DNA from: Synchiropus splendidus
Lineage: Eukaryota > Chordata > Actinopteri > Syngnathiformes > Callionymidae
Assembly: GCF_027744825.2 (NCBI RefSeq)
Contig: NC_071348.1
Span: 20,121,563-20,185,562, forward strand
Length of the DNA: 64,000 nucleotides
Reading direction: 5' to 3'
Shown: positions 12,301 through 22,638 of the stretch, piece by piece
How the letters are laid out: each line of letters begins with the position of its first letter
Position numbering within the stretch: position 1 is the first letter of the stretch
The notes under the pieces: generated by a model
Seen by the model: only the letters and a program-made list of their open reading frames with translations
Database searches by the model: none
Told to the model about the DNA's origin: nothing
Program-made: the position numbers and the translations under genes

Positions 12301-14410
12301 CGCTTTTCAGCCTGAGAAAAGGTCGATCCCGGAACGCCAAACATAAAAATGTTGATAACTTTGGATAAACACTTCAGACAGCTTAAATTTGATGTGCAAC
12401 TACTAGAAAGACCCTTTCTGCTATAGTGGGATGTGAAAATTTCATGTTCCGAAGCTTCCCTGCAAAGTTATGGCACAATTCCGAAAACGCGTTTTCAGCC
12501 TGAGATAAGGTCGATTCCGGAACGCCAAACATAAAAATGTTGATAACTTTGGAAAAACACTTCAGACAGCTTAGATTTGATGTGCAACTACTAGAAAGAC
12601 CCTTTCTGCTATAGTGGGATGTGAAAATTTCATGTTCTGAAGCTTGCCTGCAAAGTTATGCCACAATGCAGAAAACACGTCTTCAGCCTGAGATAAGATA
12701 GATTCCGGTACGCCAAACATAAAAATGTTGATAACTTTGGAAAAACACTTCAGACTGCTTAGATTTTATGTGCAACTACTAGAAAGACCCTTTCTGATAT
12801 AGTGGGTGGTGAAAATTCGATGATCTGAAGCTTCCCACCAAAGTTATGGCACAATGCGTAAAACGCGTTTTCAGCCTGAGATAAGGTCGATTCCGGAACG
12901 CCAAACATAAAAATGCTGATAACTTTGGAAAAACACTTCAGACTGCTGAGTTTTTATGTGCAACTACTAGAAAGACCCTTTCTGCTATAGTGGGAGGTGA
13001 AAATTTCATGTTCTGAAGCTTTATTCAAAGTTATTGCCCAATGCATAAAACGCGTTTTCAGCCTGAGATAAGGTGGGTTCCGGATCGCCAAACATAAAAA
13101 TGTTGATAACCTTCGAAAAACACTTCAGAGAGCTGAGATTTGAAGTGCAACTACTAGAAAGACCCTTTCTGCTATAGTGGGATGTGAAAATTTCATGTTC
13201 CGAAGCTTCCCTGCAAAGTTATGGCACAATGCAGAAAACGCGTTTTCAGCCTGAGACAAGGTCGATTCCGGAAAGCCAAACATAAAAATGTTGATAACTT
13301 TGGAAAAACACTTCAGATAGCTTAGATTTGATCTGCAACTACTAGAAGGAACCTTTCTGCTATAGTGGGAGGTGAACATTTCATGTTCTGAAGCTTACTT
13401 GCAAAGTTATGGCACAATGCAGAAAACGCGTTTTCAGCTTGAGATAAGCTGGGTTCCGGAAAGCCAAACATTAAAATGTTGATAACTTTGGAAAAACACA
13501 TCAGACAGCTTAGATTTGATGTGCAACTACTAGAAAGACCCTTTGTGCTGTAGTGGGAGGTTAACATTTAATGTTCAGAAGCTTCCCTGGAAAGTTATGG
13601 CACAATGCAGAAAATGCATTTTGAGCCTGAGATAAGGTCGATTCCGGAACGCAATACATAAAAGTGTTGATAACTTTGTTAAAACACATCAGCCAGCTTA
13701 GATATGATGTGCAACTACTAGAAAGACCCTTTCTGCTATAGTGGGAGGTGAAAATTTCATTTTCTGAATCTTCCCTGAGAATTTATGGCACAATGCACAA
13801 AACGCGTTTTCAGCCTGAGATAAGGTGGGTTCCGGAACGCCAAACGTAAAAATGTTGATAACTTTGGAAAAAACATTTCAGACAGCTTAGATTTGATGTC
13901 CAACTACTAGAAAGACCCTTTCTGCTATAGTGGGAGGTGAAAATTTCATGTTCTGAAGCTTCCCTGCAAAGTTATGGCACAATGCAGACATCGCATTTTC
14001 AGCCTGAGATAAGGTGGGTTCTGGAACGGCAAACATTAAAATATTGATAACTTTCGAAAAACAATTCAGACAGCTTAGATTTGATGTGCAACTACTAGAA
14101 AGACCCTTTCTGCTATAGTGGGAGGTGAAAATTTCATGTTTTGAAGCTTCCCTGCAAAGTTATGGCACAATGCACAAAACGCGTTTTCAGCCTGAGATAA
14201 GGTGGGTTCCGGAACGCCAAACATAAAAATGTTGATAACTTCCGAAAAACACTACAGACAGATGAGATTTGATGTGCAACTACAAGAAAGACCCTTTATG
14301 CAATAGTGGGAGGTGAAAATTTCATTTTCTGAAGCTTCCCTGAGAAGTTATGGCACAATGCAGAAAACGCGTTTTCAGCCTGAAAAAAGGTGGGTTCCGG
14401 AACGCCAAAC

Positions 14411-14598
14411 ATAAAAATGTTGATAACTTTGGAAAACCACTTCAGACAGCTTAGATTTGATGTGCAACTACTAGAAAGACCCTTTCTGCTATAGTGGGTG
14501 GTGAAAATTTCATGTTTTGAAGCTTCCCCGCAAAGTTATGGCACAATGCAGAAAACGCGTTTTCAGCCTGAGACAAGGTGGGTTCCGGAACGCCAAAC
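14411..14598 (+). repeat. Reference monomer, 188 bp, with five dyad symmetries
   Basis: This copy is exactly 188 bp and shows all the internal symmetries. They are AGAAAG-ACC-CTTTCT at 14473-14487, the 8 bp palindrome GAAGCTTC (HindIII core) at 14519-14526, the 14 bp palindrome GAAAACGCGTTTTC (MluI core) at 14551-14564, the 10 bp palindrome GTTCCGGAAC at 14582-14591, and AACAT-AAAA-ATGTT across the junction with the previous unit (about 14408-14421). The consensus has about 77 G+C of 188 and four CpGs. Common polymorphic sites elsewhere are GGTGGGTTCC versus GGTCGATTCC, ATGCAG versus ATGCGT before the MluI palindrome, GTGAAAATTTC versus GTGAACATTTC, CATGTTC versus CATTTTC, and TTTGGAA versus TTTCGAA. 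The choice of unit start is arbitrary. Confidence 0.93.
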
Positions 14599-14800
14599 AT
14601 AAAAATGTTGATAACTTTCGAAAAACACTTCAGACAGCTAAGATTTGATGTGCAACGACTACAAAGACCCTGTCTGTTATAGTGGGAGTTGAAAATTTCA
14701 TGTTCTGAAGCTTCCCTGCAAAGTCAAGGAACAATGCAGAAAACGCGTTTTCAGCCTGAGATAAGGTGGGTTCCGGAACGCCAAACATAAAAATGTTGAT
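14545..14800. repeat. Five-monomer-spaced repeat, copy 1
   Basis: This block recurs 942 bp downstream (5 units plus 2). Shared unusual variants are GAGACAAGGTGGG, CAGCTAAGATTTG, CAACGACTACAAAGACC, CTGTCTGTTATAG and AAGGAACAATGCAG. Confidence 0.85.
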
Positions 14801-15486
14801 AACTTTGGAAAAAACATATCAGACAGCTTAGATTTGATGTGCAACTACTAGAAAGACCCTTTCTGCTATAGTGGGAGTTGAAAATTTCATGTTCTGAAGC
14901 TTCCCTGCAAAGTTAAGGAACAATGCAAAAAACGCATTTTCAGCCTGACATAAGGTGGGTTCCGGAACGCCAAACATAAAAATGTTGATAACTTTGGAAA
15001 AACACTTCAGAGAGCTTAGATATGATGTGCAACTACTAGAAAGACCCTTTCTGCTATAGTGGGAGCTGAAAATTTCATGTTCTGAAGCTTCCCTGCAAAG
15101 TTATGGCATAAAGCAGAAAACGCGTTTTCAGCCAGAGATAAGGTGGGTTCCGGAACGCCAAACATAAAAATGTTGATAACTTTGGAAAAACACTTCAGAC
15201 AGCTTAGATTTGATGTGCAACTACTAGAAAGACCCTTTCTGCTATAGTGGGAGCTGAAAATTTCATGTTCTGAAGCTTCCCTGCAAAGTCATGGCATAAA
15301 GCAGAAAACGCGTTTTCAGCCAGAGATAAGGTGGGTTCCGGACCGCCAAACATAAAAATGTTGATAATTTTGGAAAAAACATTTCAGACAGCTTAGATTT
15401 GATGTGCAACTACTAGAAAGACGCTTTCTGCTATAGTGGGAGCTGAAAATTTCATGTTCTGAAGCTTCCCTGCAAAGTTATAACAC
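14801..15486. repeat. Monomers between the 942 bp-spaced copies
   Basis: Ordinary in-register monomers. Two adjacent units share GGCATAAAGCAGAAAACG (near 15104 and 15292) and CAGCCAGAGATAAGG, indicating a one-monomer duplication. No gene is present. Confidence 0.85.
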
Positions 15487-15740
15487 AGTGCAGAAAACGC
15501 GTTTTCAGCCTGAGACAAGGTGGGTTCCGGAACGCCAAACATAAAAATGTTGATAACTTTCGAAAAACACTTCAGACAGCTAAGATTTGATGTGCAACGA
15601 CTACAAAGACCCTGTCTGTTATAGTGGGAGTTGAAAATTTCATGTTCTGAAGCTTCCCTGCAAAGTTAAGGAACAATGCAGAAAACGCGTTTTCAGCCTG
15701 AGATAAGGTGGGTTCCGGAACGCCAAACATAAAAGTGTTG
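15487..15740. repeat. Five-monomer-spaced repeat, copy 2
   Basis: Partner of the block starting at 14545, with the same linked variants (CAACGACTACAAAGACC at about 15593). Similarity ends shortly after 15740. Confidence 0.85.
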
Positions 15741-16021
15741 ATAACTTTGGAAAAACACTTCAGACAGCTTATATTTGAAGTGCAACTACTAGAAAGACCC
15801 TTTCTGCTACAGTGGGAGGTTAAAATTTCATGTTCTGAAGCTTCCCTGCAAAGTTATGGCACAATGCAGAAAACGCGTTTTCAGCCTGAGATAAGGTGGG
15901 TTCCGGAACGCCAAACATAAAAATGTTAATAACTTACGAAAAACACTTCATTCAGATTAGATTTGATGTGCAACTACGAGAAAGACCCTTTCTGCTATAG
16001 TGGGAGGTGAAACTTTCATGT

Positions 16022-17150
16022 TCTGAAGCTTTCCTTCTAAGTTATGGGACAATGCAGATAACGCGTATTCAGCCAGAGATAAGGTGGGTTCCGGAACGCC
16101 AAACATAAAAATGTTTATAACTTTGGAAGAAACACTTCAGACAGCTTAGATTTGATGTGCAACTACTAGAAAGACCCTGTTTGTCATAGTGGGAGCTGAA
16201 AATTGTATGTTCTGATGCTTCCCTGCAAAGTTAAGGAACAATGCAGAAATCGCGTTTTCAGGCTGAGATAAGGTGGGTTCCGGAACGCCAAACATAAAAA
16301 TGTTGATAACTTTGGAAAAACACATCAGACAACTTAGATTTGATGAGCAACGACTAGAAATACCCTTTCTGCTATTGTGGGAGGTGAAAATTTCATGTTC
16401 TGAAGCTTCCCTGCATAGTTATGGCAAAATGCAGAAAACGCGTTTTAAGCTTGAGATAAGGTGTGTTCCGGAACGCCAAACATAAAAATGTTGATAATTT
16501 TCGAAAAGCACTTCAGGCAGCTTAGATTTGATGTGCAACTACTAGAAAAACCCTTTCTGCTATAGTGGGAGGTGAAAATTTCATTTTCTGGAACTTCCCT
16601 GCAAAGTTATGGCACAATGCGTAAAACGCGTCTTCAGCCTGAGATTAGCTCGATTCCGGAACGCCAAACATGAAAATGTTGACAACTTTCGAAAAACACT
16701 TCAGACAGCTTAGATTTGATGTGCAACTACTAGAAAGAACCTTTCTGCTATAATGGGAGGTGAAAATTTCATGTTCTGAAGCTTCCCTGCAAAGTTATGG
16801 CACAATGCAGAAAACGCGTTTTCAGCCTGAGATAAGGTGGGTTCTGGAACGCCAAACATAAAAATGTTGATAACTTTCGAAAAACATTTCAGACAGCTTA
16901 GATTTGATGTGCAACTACTAGAAAGACCCTTTCTGCTATAGTGGGAGGTGAAAATTTCATTTTCTGGAACTTCCCTGCAAAGTTATGGCACAATGCGTAG
17001 AACGCGTTTTCAGCCTGAGATAAGGTCGATTACAGAACGCCAAACATAAAAATGTTGATAACTTTGGAAAAACACTTCAGACAGCTAAGAATAGATGTGC
17101 AACTACTAGAAAGACACTTTGTGCTATAATGGGAGGTGAAAATTTCATTT
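16022..17150. repeat. Nested six-monomer block, copy A (1129 bp)
   Basis: This block is followed immediately by a near-identical block at an offset of 1129 bp (6 units plus 1). Linked variants include CTTTCCTTCTAAG, CGTATTCAGCCAGAG, CCCTGTTTGTCATAG, ATTGTATGTTCTGATGC and CACATCAGACAACTTAG. A third copy lies at 22795-23923. Confidence 0.92.
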
Positions 17151-18279
17151 TCTGAAGCTTTCCTTCTAAGTTATGGGACAATGCAGATAACGCGTATTCA
17201 GCCAGAGATAAGGTGGGTTCCGGAACGCCAAACATAAAAATGTTTATAACTTTGGAAGAAACACTTCAGACAGCTTAGATTTGATGTGCAACTACTAGAA
17301 AGACCCTGTTTGTCATAGTGGGAGCTGAAAATTGTATGTTCTGATGCTTCCCTGCAAAGTTAAGGAACAATGCAGAAATCGCGTTTTCAGGCTGAGATAA
17401 GGTGGGTTCCGGAACGCCAAACATAAAAATGTTGATAACTTTGGAAAAACACATCAGACAACTTAGATTTGATGAGCAACGACTAGAAATACCCTTTCTG
17501 CTATTGTGGGAGGTGAAAATTTCATGTTCTGAAGCTTCCCTGCATAGTTATGGCAAAATGCAGAAAACGCGTTTTAAGCTTGAGATAAGGTGTGTTCCGG
17601 AACGCCAAACATAAAAATGTTGATAATTTTCGAAAAGCACTTCAGGCAGCTTAGATTTGATGTGCAACTACTAGAAAAACCCTTTCTGCTATAGTGGGAG
17701 GTGAAAATTTCATTTTCTGGAACTTCCCTGCAAAGTTATGGCACAATGCGTAAAACGCGTCTTCAGCCTGAGATTAGCTCGATTCCGGAACGCCAAACAT
17801 GAAAATGTTGACAACTTTCGAAAAACACTTCAGACAGCTTAGATTTGATGTGCAACTACTAGAAAGAACCTTTCTGCTATAATGGGAGGTGAAAATTTCA
17901 TGTTCTGAAGCTTCCCTGCAAAGTTATGGCACAATGCAGAAAACGCGTTTTCAGCCTGAGATAAGGTGGGTTCTGGAACGCCAAACATAAAAATGTTGAT
18001 AACTTTCGAAAAACATTTCAGACAGCTTAGATTTGATGTGCAACTACTAGAAAGACCCTTTCTGCTATAGTGGGAGGTGAAAATTTCATTTTCTGGAACT
18101 TCCCTGCAAAGTTATGGCACAATGCGTAGAACGCGTTTTCAGCCTGAGATAAGGTCGATTACAGAACGCCAAACATAAAAATGTTGATAACTTTGGAAAA
18201 ACACTTCAGACAGCTAAGAATAGATGTGCAACTACTAGAAAGACACTTTGTGCTATAATGGGAGGTGAAAATTTCATTT
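17151..18279. repeat. Nested six-monomer block, copy B (1129 bp)
   Basis: Tandem partner of 16022-17150; no difference was noticed on reading. It runs into CTGAATCTTCCCTGAG at 18281, a marker also found near 13764 and 23925. Confidence 0.92.
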
Positions 18280-18934
18280 TCTGAATCTTCCCTGAGAATT
18301 TATGGCACAATGCACAAAACGCGTTTTCAGCCTGAGATAAGGTGGGTTCCGGAACGCCAAACGTAAAAATGTTGATAACTTTGGAAAAAACATTTCAGAC
18401 AGCTGAGATTTGATGTGCAACTACTAGAAAGACCCTTTCTGCGACAGTGGGAGGTCAAAGTTTCATGTTCTGAAGCTTCCCTGGAAAGTTATGGGACAAT
18501 GCGTAAAACGCGTTTTCAGCCTGAGATAAGGTCGATTCCGGAACGCCAAACATAAAAATGTTGACAACTTTCGAAAAACACTTCAGACAGCTTAGATTTG
18601 ATCTGCAACTACTAGAAAGACCCTTTCTGCTATAGTGGGAGGTGAAAATTTCATGTTCTGAAGTTTCCCTGCAAAGTTATGGCACAATGCCGAAAACGCG
18701 TTTTCAGCCTGAGATAAGGTGGGTTCCGGAACGCCAAACATAAAAATGTTGATAACTTTGGAAAAACACTTCAGACAGCTTATATTTGATGTGCAACTAC
18801 TAGAAAGACCCTTTCTGCTATAGTGGGAGGTGAACATTTCATGTTCTGAAGCTTCCCTGAGAAGTTATGGCACAATGCGTAAAACGCGTTTTCTGGCTGA
18901 GATAAGGTCGATTCCGGAACGCCAAACATTAAAA

Positions 18935-19325
18935 TGTTGATAACTTTGGAAAAACACTTCAGACAGCTTAGATTTGATGTGCAACTACTAGAAAGACCCT
19001 TTCTGCTATAGAGGGAGGTGAAAATTTCATTTTCTGAAGCTTCCCTGCAAAGTTATGGCACAATGCGTAAAACCCGTTTTCAGCCTGAGATAAGGTGGGT
19101 TCCGGAACGCCAAACATAAAAAATGTTGATAACTTTGGAAAAACACTTCAGACAGCTTATATTTGATGTGCAACTACTACAAAGACCCTTTCTGCTATAG
19201 TGGGAAGTGAAACGTTCATGTTCTGAAGCTTTCCTTCAAAGTTATGGGACAATGCAGAAAACGCATTTTCAGCCTGAGATAAGGTGGGTTCCGGAACGCC
19301 AACATAAAAATGTTAATAACTTTGG
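18935..19325. repeat. Four-monomer-spaced repeat, copy 1
   Basis: This stretch recurs 753 bp downstream (4 units plus 1) at about 19688-20078. Shared markers are GTAAAACCCGTTTTCAG, CTTATATTTGATG, CTACTACAAAGACC and TGGGAAGTGAAACGTTC. The same pair is visible in the downstream large copy, near 24.6-24.95 and 25.5-25.9 kb. Confidence 0.85.
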
Positions 19326-19687
19326 AAGAAACACTTCAGACAGCTTAGATTTAATGTGCAACTACTAGAAAGACCCTTTCTGCTATAGTGGGAGGTGAAA
19401 ATTTCATGTTCTGAAGCTTCCCTGCAAAGTTATGGCACAATGCAGAAAACGCGTTTTCAGCCTGAGATAAGGAGGGTTCCGGAACGCCAAACATAAAAAT
19501 GTTTATAACTTTGGAAGAAACATTTCAGGCAGCTTAGATTTGATGTGCAACTACTAGAAAGACCCTTTCTGCTATAGTGGGAGGTGAAATTTTTATTTTC
19601 TGAAGCTTCCCTGCAAAGTTATGGCACAAGGCGTAAAACGCGTTTTCAGCCTGAGATAAGGTCGATTCCGGAACGCCCAACATAAAA

Positions 19688-20078
19688 ATGTTGATAACTT
19701 TGGAAAAACACTTCAGACAGCTTAGATTTGATGTGCAACTACTAGAAAGACCCTTTCTGCTATAGTGGGAGGTGAAAATTTCATTTTCTGAAGCTTCCCT
19801 GCAAAGTTATGGCACAATGCGTAAAACCCGTTTTCAGCCTGAGATAAGGTGGGTTCCGGAACGCCAAACATAAAAATGTTGATAACTTTGGAAAAACACT
19901 TCAGACAGCTTATATTTGATGTGCAACTACTACAAAGACCCTTTCTGCTATAGTGGGAAGTGAAACGTTCATGTTCTGAAGCTTTCCTTCAAAGTTATGG
20001 GACAATGCAGAAAACACATTTTCAGCCTGAGATAAGGTGGGTTCCGGAACGCCAAACATAAAAATGTTAATAACTTAC
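19688..20078. repeat. Four-monomer-spaced repeat, copy 2
   Basis: Partner of 18935-19325. It differs by AAAACACATTTTC versus AAAACGCATTTTC near 20010 and diverges where TTAATAACTTACG begins. Confidence 0.84.
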
Positions 20079-22638
20079 GAAAAACACTTCATTCAGATTA
20101 GATTTGATGTGCAACTACGAGAAAGACCCTTTCTGCTATAGTGGGAGGTGAACATTTCATGTTCTGAACTTTCCCTGAGAAGCTATGGCACAATGCAGAA
20201 AACGCGTTTTCAGCCTGAGATAAGGTGGGTTCCGGTACGCCAATCGTAAAAATGTTGATAACTTTGGAACAACACTTCAGACAGCTTAGATTTGATGTGC
20301 AACTACTAGAAAGACCCTTTCTGCTATAGTGGGAGGTGAAAATTTCATTTTCTGAAGCTTCCCTGCAAAGTTATGGCACAATGCGTAAAACGCGTTTTCA
20401 GCCTGAGATAAGGTCGATTCTGGAACGCCAAACATAAAAATGTTGATAACTTTGGAAAAACACTTCAGACAGCTTAGATTTGATCTGCAACTACTAGAAA
20501 GACCCTTTCTGCTATAGTGGGAGGTTAAAATTTCATGTTCGGAATCTTCCATGCAAAGTTATGGCACAATGCAGACAACGCGTTTTCAGCCTGAGATAAG
20601 GTCGATTCTGGGACGCCAAACATAAAAATGTTGAGAACTTTGGAAAAACACTTCAGACAAATTAGATTTGATGATCTACTACTAGAAAGACCCTTTCTGC
20701 TATAGTGGGAGGTGAACATTTCATGTTCTGAAGCTTCCCTGCAAAGTTATGGCACAATGCGTAAAAACCCGTTTTCAGCCTGAGATAAGGTCGATTCCGG
20801 AACGCCAAACATAAAAATGTTGATAACTTTCGAAAAACACTTCAGACAGCTTAGATTTGATGTGCAACTACTAGAAGGACCCTTTCTGCTATAGTGGAAG
20901 GTTAAAATTTCATGTACTGAAGCTTCCTTGCAAAGTTATGGCACAATGCAGAAAATGCATTTTCAGCCTAAGATAAGGTGGTTTCCAGAACGCCAAACAT
21001 AATAATGTTGATAACTTTGGAAAAACACTTCAGACAAATTAGATTTGATGATCTACTACTAGAAAGACCCTTTCTGCTATAGTGGGAGGTGAAAATTTCA
21101 TGTTCTAAAGGTTCCCTGCAAAGGTATGGCACAATGCGTAAAACGCGTTTTCAGCCTGAGATAAGGTCGATACTGGAACGCCAAACATAAAAATGTTGAT
21201 AACTTTCGAAAAACACTTCAGACAGCTTGGATTTGATGTGCAACTCCTAGAAAGACCCTTTCTGCTATAGTGGGAGGTGAACATTTCATGTTCTGAAGCT
21301 TCCTTGCAAAGTTATGGCACAATGCGTAAAACGCGTTTTCAGCCTGAGATAAGGTCGATTCTGGAACGCCAAACATAAAAATGTTGATAACTTTCGAAAA
21401 ACACTTCAGACAGCTTAGATTTGATGTGCAACTACTAGAAAGACCCTTTCTGCTATAGTGGGACGTGAAAATTTCATGTTCTGAAGCTTCCCTGCAAAGT
21501 CATGGGACAATGCAGAAAACGATTTTTCATCCTGAGTTAAGCTCGATTCCGGAACGCCAAACATAAAAATGTTGATAACTTTCGAAAAACACTTCAGACA
21601 GCTTAGATTTGATAAGCAACTACTCGAAAGACCCTTTCTGCTATAGTGGGACCTGAATATTTCATGTTCTGAAGCTTCCCTGCAAAGTTATGGCACAATG
21701 CCGAAAACGCGTTTTCAGCCTGAGATTAGGCGGGTTCCGGAACGCCAAACATAAAAATGTTGATAATTTTGGAAAAACACTTCAGACAGCTTAGATTTGA
21801 TGTGCAACTACCAGAAAGACCCTTTCTGCTATAGTGGGACCTGAAAATTTCATGTTCTGAAGCTTCCCGGCAAAGTTATGGCACAATGCAGATAACGCGT
21901 TTTCAGCTTGAGATAAGGTGGGTTCCGGAACGCCAAACATAAAAATGTTGATAACTTTGGAAAAACTCTTCAGACAGCATAGATTTGATGTGCAACTACT
22001 AGAAAGACCCTTTCTGCTATAGTGGGACCTGAATATTTCATGTTCTGAAGCTTCCCTGCAAAGTTATGGCACAATGCCGACAACGCGTTTTCAGCCTGAG
22101 TTAAGGTGGGTTCCGGAACGCCAAACATAAAAATGTTGATAACTTTGGAACAACACTTCAACAGCTTAGATTTAATGTGCAACTACTCCAAAGAACCTTC
22201 CTGCTATAGTGGGAGGTGAAAATTCCATGTTCTGAAGCTTCCCTGCAAAGTTATGGCACAATCCGTAAAACGCGTTTTCAGCCTGAGATAAGGTGGGTTC
22301 CGGACCGCCAAACATAAAAATGTTGATAACTTTGGAAAAACACTTCAGACAGCATAGATTTATTGTGCAACTACTAGAAAGACCCTTTCTGCTATAGTGG
22401 GAGGTGAACATTTCATGTTCGGAAGCTTCCCTGAGAGGTTATGGCACAATGCAGAAAACGCGTTTTCAGTCTGAGATAAGGTGGTTTCCGAAACGCCAAA
22501 CGTAAAAATGTTGATAACTTTGGAACAACACTTCAGACACCTTAGATTTAATGTGCAACTACTAGAAATACCCTTTCTGCTATAGTGGGAGGTGAAAATT
22601 TCATTTTCTGAAGCTTCCCTGCAAAGTTATGGCACAAT

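Larger units (their letters stand above)
2600..14544. repeat. Diverged monomer tract with few extended duplications
   Basis: About 63 monomers in register, with no gene. Substitution variety is high and blocks longer than two monomers are not obviously repeated nearby. Local links exist. GCGGAAAAAAAGGTTTTCAG occurs at 3462 and 5531. Adjacent monomers share CCTGACAAAAGGTGGG near 4047 and 4235. CGCGCTCACAGCCTG occurs near 4599 and 8925. GCAGAATGCGTAAATCGTG occurs at 3644, 10969 and 35415. Adjacent units from about 10282 and 10470 share CTTCAAACAGC with GATGAGCAAC. GATGAGGTTGATTTCAG occurs at 11564 and 11941. A monomer near 9308 carries a 7 bp deletion. Of the long tracts in the window, this looks the least homogenised. 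Confidence 0.88.
15865..22638. repeat. Large tandem duplication, copy 1 (about 6.8 kb, 36 monomers)
   Basis: Sequence from about 15865 recurs from about 22639. The offset is 6773 bp at the left edge, then changes stepwise: 5644 after the nested 1129 bp duplication, 5456 near 18930, 5644 again near 19000, 5831 between about 19320 and 20900, and 5455 from about 21350 to the end. Each step is about one or two whole monomers (or six for the nested block), so the copies differ by gain or loss of complete units. Shared rare markers are TTAATAACTTACGAAAAAC, CTTCATTCAGATTAG, GTGAAACGTTC and GAAACCTTAGATTT-like variants near 22541. No gene is present. Confidence 0.88.

Noticed and set aside
14575..14595. 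Possible CENP-B box or Pol III B box around GGGTTCCGGAACGCC
   Set aside because: The sequence does not fit the mammalian CENP-B pattern (TTCG....A..CGGG) on either strand, and it lacks the GGTTCGA core of a B box or any nearby A box. It is simply part of the GTTCCGGAAC palindrome.
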